Below are positions 10,101-19,400 of a DNA stretch of 64,000 nucleotides, piece after piece. A program made the position numbers and the translations under genes. Location: positions 52,320,233 to 52,384,232 of the forward strand of contig NC_087067.1 of assembly GCF_963678635.1 (NCBI RefSeq), read 5' to 3'. The stretch is from Symsagittifera roscoffensis. Lineage: Eukaryota > Xenacoelomorpha > Acoela > Convolutidae. Numbering within the stretch: position 1 is the stretch's first letter; the number at the start of each line of letters is the position of its first letter. A model generated the notes under the pieces. That model saw only the letters and a program-made list of their open reading frames with translations. It was not told the origin of the DNA and searched no databases.

Positions 10101-12932
10101 TCTTCAGGGACGTACAATCTGGAAATACAAGAGGTACGAGGTAGTGAAGAGCTCGAGAAAATAGCAGTTTCAAGAAAACCACTAAGGGAACTATCGTGCA
10201 ACTCAAACGTCAGAACGAATCTGGTACCAGAAGACGACATGAAAATCGTGAAAAGGATGATATGTGTGAAGCTGAGTGATGACACCTACAACCCTGGTGA
10301 AATGAATGGACAGATCATGGCGCTAAAGGAGCACGTTAAGGCGAGATACAGGCTGTCTGACCTAATAAGGGCCCAGAAGAATGACAAAATGACAAGTAAC
10401 CTCTCCAAATGGATCCATTCGGGAGTCAAGGAGAAGGGGGAACTTGAGGAAGACAGCTACAAGATCTTGAGCCAGTTCTACAAGGAAAAGAGAGATTTAC
10501 TTTATCACACAGCTGAAGGGGTGGTAGCGTGCAAGAGAAGAGATGAGGAAAAAATATTACACAAACACAACCTCATCATACTACCACAATTGTACCAAAC
10601 GGAGGTGCTTTTCAGATCACACGACCAGATGGGCCACCAGGGGATAGATAAAGTACAACAAAGGATACTTCACAGGTTTGATTGGCCGGGAATGAGAAAA
10701 GCTTGCGAGAGATGGGTGAATGCCTGCCTAGCATGCCTTCAAGTAAAAGACCCAAGGAAGATGAAGTTTCCCCTCAAGTCTGTCGAGAGTTCGGAATTCA
10801 ATGAAGTGGTGCAGATAGACCATCAGAAAATCTGCATGACGGAGTCGGGTTATAACCAAATACTAGTTATAATAGATCACTTCACCAAGTTGGCGGAAGC
10901 GGTTCCGTGCCAGACAGCCTCGGCAGAGGAGACATGTGATCACCTGATAACGCATTGGATATCGCGGTATGGTTGTCCAATGACTTTCCAGTCGGACAAC
11001 GGCAAGGCTTTTGTGGGGGACTTGACAAAAGAATTGATGAAGAGATCACACATTGCTCAAGCGCACTCGACGACCTATCATCCACAGACCAATGGGTTGG
11101 TAGAGAGACAGAACAGGACACTGGTCAACATGCTCAGGGTGTACTGCTCGAGATACATGACGGACTGGGACAAATACCTGCCACAGGTAGTAGGAGCCTA
11201 TAATAGTACTCAGCACTCAACGACGGGTATCAGTCCTTTCATGATGTTGACAGGCAGGGAAAGGGCAATGCCTATAACATTCTTTTACCCGGAGTACGAG
11301 GGGAAGAGGACGTCACCTCAAGCATACGTGAAGGAAGCGATCAAAAGACAACAAGAGCTAAACGAGCTATGTCGGAGAAACACGGCGCAAGCGCAAATGA
11401 GGCAACGCAAGAAATATGACGAAAAGATACTAAGAGCAAAGCCATACGAAGTGGGCCAATACGTGTGGGTCTTCCAAAATGTCATACCGCCCAAGGGAAC
11501 AAAGAAACTACTCAAGAAATGGAGAGGACCGTTCATGATTACGGAAGTACATCAACAAGGACGGTTCTATCGCTTGAGTACGGGGCGAGCAGCACATTAC
11601 GAAAATCTGAAGCCTCATGTCCCGTCCCCGGAGGACTGGTGCCTGCCAAAAGACATGGAAGGTCTTGAGTACCTGGTGGTGGAACCAGCGTGCGAAGTGA
11701 ATGAGAAAGGCACTAGAGAGAAAAATGATGGTAATGAGAACTTGAGTTTGGACGACAACGAAAAGATAGAAGTGGAGTCGGATGCAGGTTCATTTGTAGA
11801 AGAAGACTGGAACGATCCCGAGCAAAACGAGGTACCGAAGTGGATGGAACCGGATCGACCAACACCACCGGAAACCAGGACGGGCAATCGTAAACGAACA
11901 GGTATGAGGTACAATAGGTACGGGGATGACTTCTTGATCGATAAGATACAGCCAGACAAGTTGGGCGATGAACTACTAAGCGCAGGCGAACTGGAGGCCG
12001 AAGAGGAATGGCAAGTGATTGACGATGGTGGACATTATCCGCAGAGTGATTACTCGACGCCAGAATTGGAGACGGATCTCGAGCAGAGTGAAATAGAAAG
12101 GAGGGAGAACACGAACTTGAGGATTCTAGAGTGGATGCGTGATGTCAAAGACGAGAGCCACGAAGGACAAAGCATTCAACAAGTCGATATATCAGCAGCA
12201 AATTACATGAAGACAGAGGACCCTCTTTTCGGATGGACAGCAACAGACAGGCCACTGGACATCCCCAAGGACAATTCAGACCCGACCACATCGACGGGGA
12301 CGTCGATAAATATTTTTGTCCGGGGAGTGGGGGTAGGACTTACCCACACCGAAAATTTGATGATAAAGAAGCTCAAGGAAGTGAGGGAAACAAGCGGATT
12401 GGAACTGGAGGAAGAAGAACCAGAGCCTACCATAGGAAGGAATTTCAAAACGAAATTCGAAATACCCAATGAATACTCAGAGAACATCATGATAACAGAC
12501 AGCGACTTCATCCTGTCAAACAGGACCAGCGCGATCTGCATCACGGCGGACATGAGTTTCAAATCAAGATTGGAGGCTGACTTCAAAAGAGAGTACCAGA
12601 ACGTAGAGTTTCTGTTCAGACAGAGGCCAGGACTGGGAGGCATAGCAGCGCTTCCACCGTCAGTGGCACAAGTCCCGGGCAAATACCTCTGCTTCCTAGT
12701 AACGAGAGTCAACGACAGAAACACAATTGATCCCGAACACGTGATATTGGCACTGACAAGACTACGTGACTTCATGATTGAAAGAGGAATAGTGGAGGTC
12801 TCGATGCCGGTGTACGACCCAAACAGGGGCAAACTGAGCTCGAGGGAATTGTACGCTATCCTACATGTGGTCTTTGCAGAAACAGAGATAATGGTGCATC
12901 TTCACAAGAAGTACTACTTGAGCATCGCTTGA
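4125..12932 (+). CDS. Gag-Pol polyprotein with C-terminal macro-like module
   Basis: One 2,935-aa frame encodes Gag and Pol without a frame change. Domains by residue: coiled coil 195-305; capsid-like region 436-572; zinc knuckles of CX2CX4HX4C type at 631-644 and 683-696; aspartic protease with DTG at 990; RT about 1337-1565 with YVDD at 1476-1479; RNase H 1620-1750; integrase with an H-H-C-C zinc region 2166-2205 and catalytic D2232, D2291, E2327 (D,D35E); SH3-like tail about 2440-2500; acidic linker to about 2785; macro-like module 2786-2930. The macro call rests on spacing and motifs shared with OARD1/TARG1, such as LVTR, a VSMP strand and an REL...VF helix. Loops that bind ADP-ribose in that family look divergent, so enzyme activity cannot be assumed. 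The start may be 4251 (MVSTRST), just after a splice-acceptor motif. Confidence 0.95.
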   Translation: MRRSRVPVLEKRSSGSNTKYNSSLRGTTSTGPKITKTNFSVNMVSTRSTAENRAKEGTEGERVEPTIEIDLETPDQSVDETRKMATESTPMPNAEEPNQKPIEFSPIDDAEDAIGNTEETVKEDSQVKRTSFTEKLGIMFGIKTKENVTEEPKAERARTFGTVSTKTTETGQNEEQAKAEAKAEEKLTADHEETTIELGDLLAKLNQIDKRLKNSEEDREVIKKEIRYNKHEYLDSYFNLAKATEERLKEMSDKVEATNEEREKNIKTDMQQLKNRYDDVNSQLGSLERRMDTMSKSQAESSCAIQAKLDAILRGSTPQERPAADRTQSTRVDFVEPQRNKRQSTPLPLTRDAISIAPTTAKTIMKNGTSNTTAAPGDSTANSNTGPDAMTWASTWEMMNRTLEAFATRNTDSSDRREGKSRKTFKKPKEFKDDSDGCIDTWVEVMRLHLEQDNLSDERQACTAILSNLEGTALKCVVAKKEEERDTADKIFEILLNRFGSGMKGHQAMMRFEKRRQRDDESIDRFLDDLESLRRRSDPEESTNRRNFSIASKFIDGVKSDDLRTMLATYYTLSKDSAPTPEEMRQKSREYMLMKPKKYSYSENRNTQGGSQPQRSSWYKPRDDMDKRRSCANCGSADHHVADCTTYKQGMKSLGYAPDEEDMSQMEEHEYYNGLIIKIGARCFFCNQEGHFRMDCPLFWEAVKDQNHPKHKLALAAVQNQRNRQNEFESRNLGAPNTELPTKTVKAVTHVSGALESAAGSSLEINYEKAATEAIAKVKQDLAVKEIEQRLKLEIERQNFNEALTGSNSIPEARTGSMKTGNCNTVKMVTGKPFGISKIGARIMSIITVGGHEVTRNLSEPSDQTIMHIDVYADYLSGISPQTTSRALRALLTRGGSKSVRVDNRYTEAYGPHEVMLNIDGINIYTKTMITCDEDLIGQIYVGKEELKVRSIGHCAMLEEDAMHIGTEADVTGHVLDINGKKTQLRGLLDTGAVLSVIPIETWEKMGFDKGDLIDSRIRLLAANKGALRVLGRTPIIALNLGERNLWMSFIVVENLDESDQFILGRDFIRNFDVTIDLNNAMFRIRNPDRRYAIKPVNLIMANENKAPVFLSRRVRLKANEAAIVSLRMKNYNELSDNKQVCIVPNPNSQSAAVLGRSFSITKSGLCVSVLLNTLDIPITIQRGRKLGYALPVKTRYETIENSKQNEVVDCPNHRDKICILRRLQRIKDSSGLIKSLKSETDDGLSSCSNFPERPTLDEMQIDKPVLPEIEHLRGKLKDEQLEAIKDVLERNEEVFSRHKADIGCCNFVEHEIELEENAVPHREGARRMTPHKSDACRKEIETLLEYDMIEPSKSPWACGVVMAKKKGDQLRFCCDFRYLNSVTVKDAYPIPRIDESLSKLGDAKFFTTLDLGSAFWQVPLRKQDRDKTGFACELGLFQWKRMPFGLCNATATFQRLMAHALIGVTKKYGNLVMCYVDDVVIATPTLEDHIERLDEVFACMKRSGLKCKPSKCEILKDSIKYLGRMVDKHGIRPDPDAVEAVLTWKSPKTEHQLMSFLGFANYYREFIKGYADKVYPMQQLMRHKGKKFTWNNAAEESFQRIKKELCEAPVLGMPTEKGRYVLDTDASVVAISGILHQEQEWNGKTVLRPIAYGSKVLSDTEMKYGAPKAEMFAVVTFVEKYRAYLGSEPFKLRVDNRALSWLKTYSMDQSYIGRWIVRLDGYNMIIEHRTRDKHQNADSLSKKTEFYERQEQREADRPEIKDGFSFMDKETYDSLPLTRWLDKSGKPIEDHPELPKEPLEKTILKKNRGVPIGIMLKSKIVRETLKAKGYDLIQVEEGTVRIDEDLMRLLEKLSDNKPVIQGEGQEAPELTILRREETVNNTDVSKGSITDSKEVVRSLVEKIPEKILEQTKVRDKKVTFREEIEHLGLDQESGEWYRFMEEDGTGEGKLSGERKEWDEDSDESNEDQDSLCMILAEEKMRQHDRELQTDPSSGTYNLEIQEVRGSEELEKIAVSRKPLRELSCNSNVRTNLVPEDDMKIVKRMICVKLSDDTYNPGEMNGQIMALKEHVKARYRLSDLIRAQKNDKMTSNLSKWIHSGVKEKGELEEDSYKILSQFYKEKRDLLYHTAEGVVACKRRDEEKILHKHNLIILPQLYQTEVLFRSHDQMGHQGIDKVQQRILHRFDWPGMRKACERWVNACLACLQVKDPRKMKFPLKSVESSEFNEVVQIDHQKICMTESGYNQILVIIDHFTKLAEAVPCQTASAEETCDHLITHWISRYGCPMTFQSDNGKAFVGDLTKELMKRSHIAQAHSTTYHPQTNGLVERQNRTLVNMLRVYCSRYMTDWDKYLPQVVGAYNSTQHSTTGISPFMMLTGRERAMPITFFYPEYEGKRTSPQAYVKEAIKRQQELNELCRRNTAQAQMRQRKKYDEKILRAKPYEVGQYVWVFQNVIPPKGTKKLLKKWRGPFMITEVHQQGRFYRLSTGRAAHYENLKPHVPSPEDWCLPKDMEGLEYLVVEPACEVNEKGTREKNDGNENLSLDDNEKIEVESDAGSFVEEDWNDPEQNEVPKWMEPDRPTPPETRTGNRKRTGMRYNRYGDDFLIDKIQPDKLGDELLSAGELEAEEEWQVIDDGGHYPQSDYSTPELETDLEQSEIERRENTNLRILEWMRDVKDESHEGQSIQQVDISAANYMKTEDPLFGWTATDRPLDIPKDNSDPTTSTGTSINIFVRGVGVGLTHTENLMIKKLKEVRETSGLELEEEEPEPTIGRNFKTKFEIPNEYSENIMITDSDFILSNRTSAICITADMSFKSRLEADFKREYQNVEFLFRQRPGLGGIAALPPSVAQVPGKYLCFLVTRVNDRNTIDPEHVILALTRLRDFMIERGIVEVSMPVYDPNRGKLSSRELYAILHVVFAETEIMVHLHKKYYLSIA
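4238..4244 (+). promoter_or_regulatory. Candidate 3' splice site before the second Gag start
   Basis: TTTTCAG preceded by AAT matches the worm acceptor consensus and lies 6 bases before the ATG at 4251. If used, the leader with its minisatellite would be removed as an intron and Gag would start at Met 43 of the long frame. Donor site not identified. Confidence 0.35.
12480..12929 (+). other. Macro-domain-like (OARD1/TARG1-type) module of Pol
   Basis: About 145 residues at the end of Pol follow the OARD1 pattern: a strand with 'ICITAD', 'EADFKREY', a G-containing turn, 'YLCFLVTR', a long helix 'ILALTRLRDFMIERGI', 'VEVSMPVYDPNRG' and 'SRELYAILHVVF'. OARD1 is about 150 aa and removes or binds ADP-ribose on proteins. 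The decayed minus-strand relative at 27000-27330 keeps the same end of the module, including SVYDPNR and RELYALIHVIF. The module is therefore an old part of this family. Fold assignment is by eye. Confidence 0.6.
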
Positions 12933-13455
12933 GTCGGGTACATGGAAGTACCAGGTCGGGTGTGAGGGAGGAGTCTTGAGTCAGGTACTGGGGTGCGGCG
13001 CAGGTAAAGGGATCTTAAGATGTGATTGGCATGACAATTGAATTTTAAAAGAAAAGAATTGATGGTGCTAAAACATAAAATGAATCTGCATGTTCGTAAG
13101 GGAGATCCAATCAAATTGTTTTAAGTGATATGTGAATGATAAGATTTTAATCATATGGGTAGAAGGGGGGTCTCTAGGTTAGGAACGTGACATACTAAGT
13201 TTTAATGAGCTTTATGTTTTCAGATCAAGTTTGAAAACAAAGTTGAATATCCAACTACACTCAAGCGAGAAACAGAAAAAGAGAATCTTGATTGAACACG
13301 CGACAATCCGGATCCACAGCGAGTGCTTGCAAGAGAAGATTTCTAGAGATTTCTTGAATTGGGTAATACTTGAGTTGGTAAGGTAATTCTTGAGTTGGTA
13401 AGGTAATTCTTGAGCTGGTTGACATCTATCTACACACATCCCGAAGTTATAAAGA
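12933..13455 (+). other. Inter-ORF region with candidate splice acceptor
   Basis: This stretch of 523 bp has no coding signal. TTTTCAG at 13217-13223 matches the worm acceptor consensus. No ATG lies between it and the ORF2 start, so ORF2 would have the first AUG of an RNA spliced there. Three near-identical copies of a 20-base unit containing TTGAGTTGGTAAGG lie at 13369-13420. Confidence 0.6.
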
Positions 13456-16400
13456 ATGGCAGACCGATTCTGGAACTGTATGCCCACGGCTCTGCAGAGG
13501 TCCACTCTTGACGAGCTGTACAGACGCTTGAGGGACCTGGACCACACCCAGATCGACGAGAGAATGGCGGTGATGCTGAATGCGATCCTCCAGTTGGAGG
13601 ATCAGGGCGAGTGCAGGGAGTCTGCGACGGAGGCTGTCTTGATAGTCGGCTACACCACTGAGGGCATATCAAATCGAGCACAGACCAGATGGTTGTCTTG
13701 GAATGCGGATGGAGGAGTAAGGGGCTTTGACTTGGCAAGAAATCCTGGCCTGAGTAACAACACCGAACACGGCGCAGGAGAGTTCCCGCTACCGACGAGG
13801 CCAACAGCGAGATCCACGGGCCAGAGCTCGAGTAAGGTGCCGTCGATGTCGCGAGCGCAACAGACGACCGAGGCATATCCGGAGCTGGGAGTCCTAAGGA
13901 AAGAGCTTGAGAAGGCGCTGAAGGAAAGGAATAAAGCGAACCTCGATCGGGATCAGGCGAAGTTGGATAGGGAGAGGCTTCAGCTGGAGAGAGACCAGGC
14001 AGTCGACGAGCGGGATCAGACGTTGAAATTACTTGAGATGCTAAGGGCGGAACATCAGCAGGAGCTAAAGGTGCGGGAGAACGCCGCGAATCGCGATCAA
14101 CTAAAGTCGGAGTTGGAAAGGATAGAACAACGACAACGCGAGCTGGACGCACAAAAGGGAGCCAGGTCAAACGAACGAGTGGTGACAAGCTCAAGGCCAG
14201 AGTCGCGCATGGAGGTGGATGAAGCTCCCAGGGCTAGAGGACGGTTCAACCTTGACCGCGAGGCCAGGGAACACATGAGTGAAGGGTTGGAGGTCTGGAT
14301 ACCGAATGACGCGACGCCCTCCTTGCGCAATCTAGAGACCCAACCTGTACGTCCTCTGATGGATGTGGTGTTACCAGGATATACACCAACCTCGACCTCG
14401 AGCGGTAGTCAGGTGAGTGGCGCCTCATCGCGCCTGAAGGAGCTGGGCGAGAAATTGCAGCAGCAGAGTCGTGAAAGAGCGACAAGGCCAGAGCTTCCCC
14501 CAACTTGGAGGGAACAGCCGGTCAGAAACGTCGTGATCGCGAGTTACAAGAAGAACACAGAGGGGAACTACCACAAGCATAGTCGGCTGGACTGGAATGC
14601 GGAACAGCAAGCCAGGAGGGACTGCTTCCACGACGCAGCCTGGGTGCAGTATCTAGCGCCACCTCGTGTGCCAGAGGGTGCGGTTCACCTGATTATAGGG
14701 GATAGCCTGGTGCGGGTGTTGACCCAGATCCGGTCACATTGGCAGACGGGAGTCTTGAGTTTCGCTGGAGCTGCTACGCCACAGATGTTGGCAACTCTGG
14801 ACATGCTAGGAATGACCAAAGTTTACACAGTCACCTTGATGGTTGGGACCAACGACGTGTCGAGAGGAGAAGCAAGGAAAGTGACGAGGCTATGCGACAA
14901 GATAAGTTGCCTTCTTGAGGAGCTGAGGATCCAAATGGATCCCATCCTGCTGACGATATGCATGGTCCCCTATAACATGATGTTTGATCAACACTCCCTA
15001 GAGATGAACCAGAGGGTGCGGAGCCTGAACAAGGCGATCCGAGAAATACACCGAAACAGTGTGCTTCCTCTCAGGCTGTTAGACGTTGCAGAACGCATGG
15101 AGAACAAGGGATTCCCTGAAGACACCTCGAAAGATGGAATCCATTTCGATAGGCCAAGGGGAGCTGAGTGGCTGAACGACGTCTTCCAGGAACACATAAA
15201 CACGCTAGAAGCGGACCTGCTGGAGACAGCCCAATTCACTTTAGGGCCACCTCCCAACCCACCATTCCTTGCCTCGAGGGCCTTGGCTGGTCGATTGGGA
15301 GCGAGAGTTGATACTAGAGATAGCTCGAGGAGCAATCAGACCCGATTGCAGAGTGCCACACCAATGGAGTCGGAGGAGGTAGAGTCATCAACACCTCCGA
15401 CCTCGGCGATGTCCTCCGTGGTGGTGGCAGATGGCAGGAGAGAAAAGAAGTCTAGGGAGACTACCCGCTTGAGATATCCTGAGAAGGTGAAGGAACTGGA
15501 TCTAGAGACTTTGGAATGCAGACGAGAGTTGGCGGAAACCCTGGGGATCGAACGAGTGTCGCATGAGGACTTGAATAGACATCATTGCGTAGACTGGTTG
15601 AAAGCACACGAGGCGCATTTCTCGAGAACGAAGTTAATGGAGACTACAGACCTGACTGGAATTCCCACAAAAACGATCATGGGACCCATTAACTACAGGC
15701 CTCTTAAGCAGCTAGGGAGTCCTGGACTTATAGCAGAACCTCCCAAGCACCGAACTGGCATCGCCAGGATCAGGTTGGCAACCCCGGCACAGTTGAAGGT
15801 GGTAGACAAGCTACTCAATCCGGGAGGAATGGAATTGCCTGATGCCGCTTACGAAGGTCCAAGGTTGGCAGAGGATCCCAGGTACGGGAAGCCCTGTGGC
15901 GGCACCCAATTGGCCAAGACTCTGGCAGTTTATGATAGAGCAGATCCAGCTGCTGCAAGAGTGATCATTGTGGCGGGATCAGACTTCGAAGGAACGTCTC
16001 CCAAGTTGTTCTGGCCGGAGACTCTGGTATACTCTTTGCCAGGAGCCGAATTGAACCAGATGTTGACCCTAGTGGTGGCAATAAAGTCGGAGATGCCCTG
16101 TGAACCTGAGCTGCTATTGTTTGCAGGAATGAATGACCACCTGCACGCGATGGGACTTCTTGAGCAACTGAAGGGCAAGGAGATTCCGACATCAAAGAAG
16201 ATATGGGAGGCTATTCAGGCGTTATTTGCGGCGATGAATGAGGTACAAGAGAACGTAGCCTCGAGATTTGGGTCCAAGACAAAGGTGGTGTTTACCACAT
16301 CCCCAGGATACGCCAGCATGCCACCCGCCCTACAATTCGTGTATGCGGTCTTAATCTTGATAGCGGAAGGGAGTGAATGGCGGATTCTGATGGCAGCCCC

Positions 16401-19400
16401 CAATCGAGAGCTGGAGCCAGTAAACTTGAGACTTTACAGATCAGAATTACCAGCGGCATGGGCTGACATATCTCATGCGCTGAGGGGCTTTTACGGACTA
16501 GCCGATGTCTTGATTGTATTGGATGAGGTACTCTTGCTAGAGATATCGAACTTTGCTAGACAACTCAAGTTCAGCCCAGTCATCGGGGACGACCACCCGG
16601 CGATAAACCAGTTGACGGCCAGCCTGTGGTTCCGGAGTATGGATGTGAAAGTCGCAAATTCCACCAGCAGGACTAGAGGTCCCGGCAACGAGAGAAGAAA
16701 TGTGGTCGAGACGGAGAAACAGTTAGAATCGATGAAATATCGCTTGACCCAAGAGAATGGCTGGTGGCCATTCCTGACACCAAGGCTGGAGAACGCCACG
16801 AATAAAACGAGGGAGGAAGCACCACTCCTCGTGAAACAAATCTGGAGTTTTCTAGAGAAGCAACTGGAGCTAGCTGAAAGGAGAGACATGACGGTGGTTA
16901 GATTTGTCTCGGCCGCCAATGAAGTGACGATTGGAGGATTTTGGAGAGAGCACGCCAACGGCGAATTGAAGACTAGGAGAGATTACGAGATTCTCAAGTT
17001 CTTGAGTCCTTGCTGGGAGAGAGAATTCTTGGCAGGAGTGTTCGGCACCACGGCGACTATCTTCGGAGCCTTCGTGCAGGAGATACTGGGCATGCCCATC
17101 AGCCTGCTCTTGGCCCTGTATTTGGTCTACCCCAGATACTTGTTCAATATGGGTCCAGCATATATGTTTAGTCGGGGAGTGGAGACACTTCGAGTTGATG
17201 GGTACCTGGCACTAGTGCTCTTGACCCATGGGGAATTGGTGTCGTTTCATCGGTTAATGGAATATGGAGAACCTCTGTCTATGGGGAGAGTCCACACGAG
17301 CATTGAAACCAGCTCCTACAAGTGCGCCGCAGGGTTGAAGACACTACTGGTGCAATACCTCATGATGCAGAATCGATACATGACGGGTGAAGATGAGAAC
17401 CCAACCTCGAGAGAAGAATGGGAGAAGGCGAACAGAGGGATGCCTCTGTTGACGGACCTGTGTCTGGCAATGAGGTCGGACCCAATGGGGATAATCCGAG
17501 GTCTGGAGGAGGTGGTGACCTGCATCTATGGTCCAGCAGTGACGTACGCGTTTCCAGATCCCCTGGTGATAACGTATCGTCACTCGGTGACGCACTTGAG
17601 TCTCATCAGCGTACTGGATGGTGCAGCGCTGAATTGGTGTCAGCAGGAAGTGCTCAGGGCGCGTATGAGCAACACGGTACTCTTCGGAAAAGTGAAAGAT
17701 GCTGAGATGATGGTGTGCAATTTCAGGGGACAAATGCAATGCAGAATGGGAGGCAAGCGAGAGGGCCCTATTGAAATGTATCCCAAATTCTGGAACTTGA
17801 ACCCATTGACGGCGGACGGACGAGAAATCTTGAGAATTCCTGCCTGGAAGGAGTGCTTCGCACTGGTGAAGAGGGAGCTAGAGACCATAATGGAGAAAGA
17901 AATCCTCCCGGCAACCATGCCTGAGTTCCCAATAGTCAGGAGGATGACCTTAGGAATGAATAGTCCCTTGGTAGTTCCCTCCATAATGGCGAGGATGAGA
18001 GCGGAGGAAATGCAGAAGGATTTCACTGATGGCTGGGACCCCCTGTTCATTGGCTACACGGCGGCGGTCTACTTCCATACCAGCGAGATGAAGGTAAATT
18101 CGTGGACGACGCAAGCAAAAAAGAGTAGAGGTTCGCAGCCCCCTGGATATGAGGTGCGGAAAGTCTTGAGGACTCTTGAGAAGGAAGGACTTGAGAATAT
18201 GCTACCCATATGGGATGATGGCAGGATGATCGTGATGGAGGGACACGTCGCACTGGTGGACGACATGAAATTTGCCACGAGAAAATATAAGGCGCCCTAT
18301 GGCTTGGAACAGGTGGAAATAAGACAGGAAGGAACAGAACTAGATGCAGCAGGTCAACTGCACGTAGCACTGACGGAATACAAAAAGCTGGATCCCGCGA
18401 CACCATCACCACTGTCCGTGGACACACCTGGAGACAAGAGGAGCGGACCCGTCGAGGACCGATTTAAGAAAATTCTCGAGAGAAGGAGACATGAGTCAGA
18501 AGAAGAGAGTATGGATGAAACTCTCAGTGAAGCTGGTGAAGACATGGAAGTGGGGAATACGCCTGAACCAGGGCCATCAGGGGAGGAGCTCACCACTCAA
18601 GAGCTGTTGAAAGATTTGAGCGAGGAGAATTGGGCAGATACTGCCACACCACCCCTGATTCCGTCTCCACGGAAGAACCTAGAGTTGCCATTGGCAGGTG
18701 AAACCTTCAATATGGGGATGTTACTCTTGAGCTCGGAGGAAAGGGAGAAGAACACGTTCGAAGGGAATAGGGACATATTCTTGGGATCTCTCGAGGATGA
18801 CGCTTGGCAGGAGTTCCTGGAGGAATTCAATCGAGAAGTGGGCAGCGAGACGACGCTGGACAAGTTCAAGAAGGAACTGTGGGACGCAGTAGTGAGATTC
18901 GGGGAACCGCTCCTGATAGGAACGGGCCTGGATGAGAAAGCAAGAAAAGAGCTGCTGAACAAGCTAGTGGAGCTGAGGAACGCACGATCGAAGACTAGAA
19001 AAGAGAAATGTGAGGACAGCTCTACTCTGAAACGAAAAACTGTGGATAAAATGGTTGATGATATAAAAAGGGATAAGGTTGGGACTAGTAATATGATTAA
19101 AAGTACTAATATCCTTAAGGCTCGAGCAGGGGGGAGGCAAGAGTTGGAAGGAGTGGATGGAGAGGTAGAATCAATGATGATAGCCACCACACCCTCAAGC
19201 AGAGACGTGAAGACTCGCAAGAGGAAGAGAGAAGTGGAAGGATGGGGTAGTCCTTCAGTGGATGCTGTTTCGGAAGGAAACTTGAGAGAGACGGCGCCCA
19301 TCGTTTTGGCCCGATGCAAGACGGCGGCATACAAGAACAGCTCGGAACTCAGGAAACCACTTGAAGTAGAAAAGGAAATAGAGGTTTCCACCAGTTCTAC

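Noticed and set aside
13430-14194. A 254-aa minus-strand open frame opposite the ORF2 start
   Set aside because: Low-complexity Ser/Pro-rich translation, opposite a clearly coding frame.
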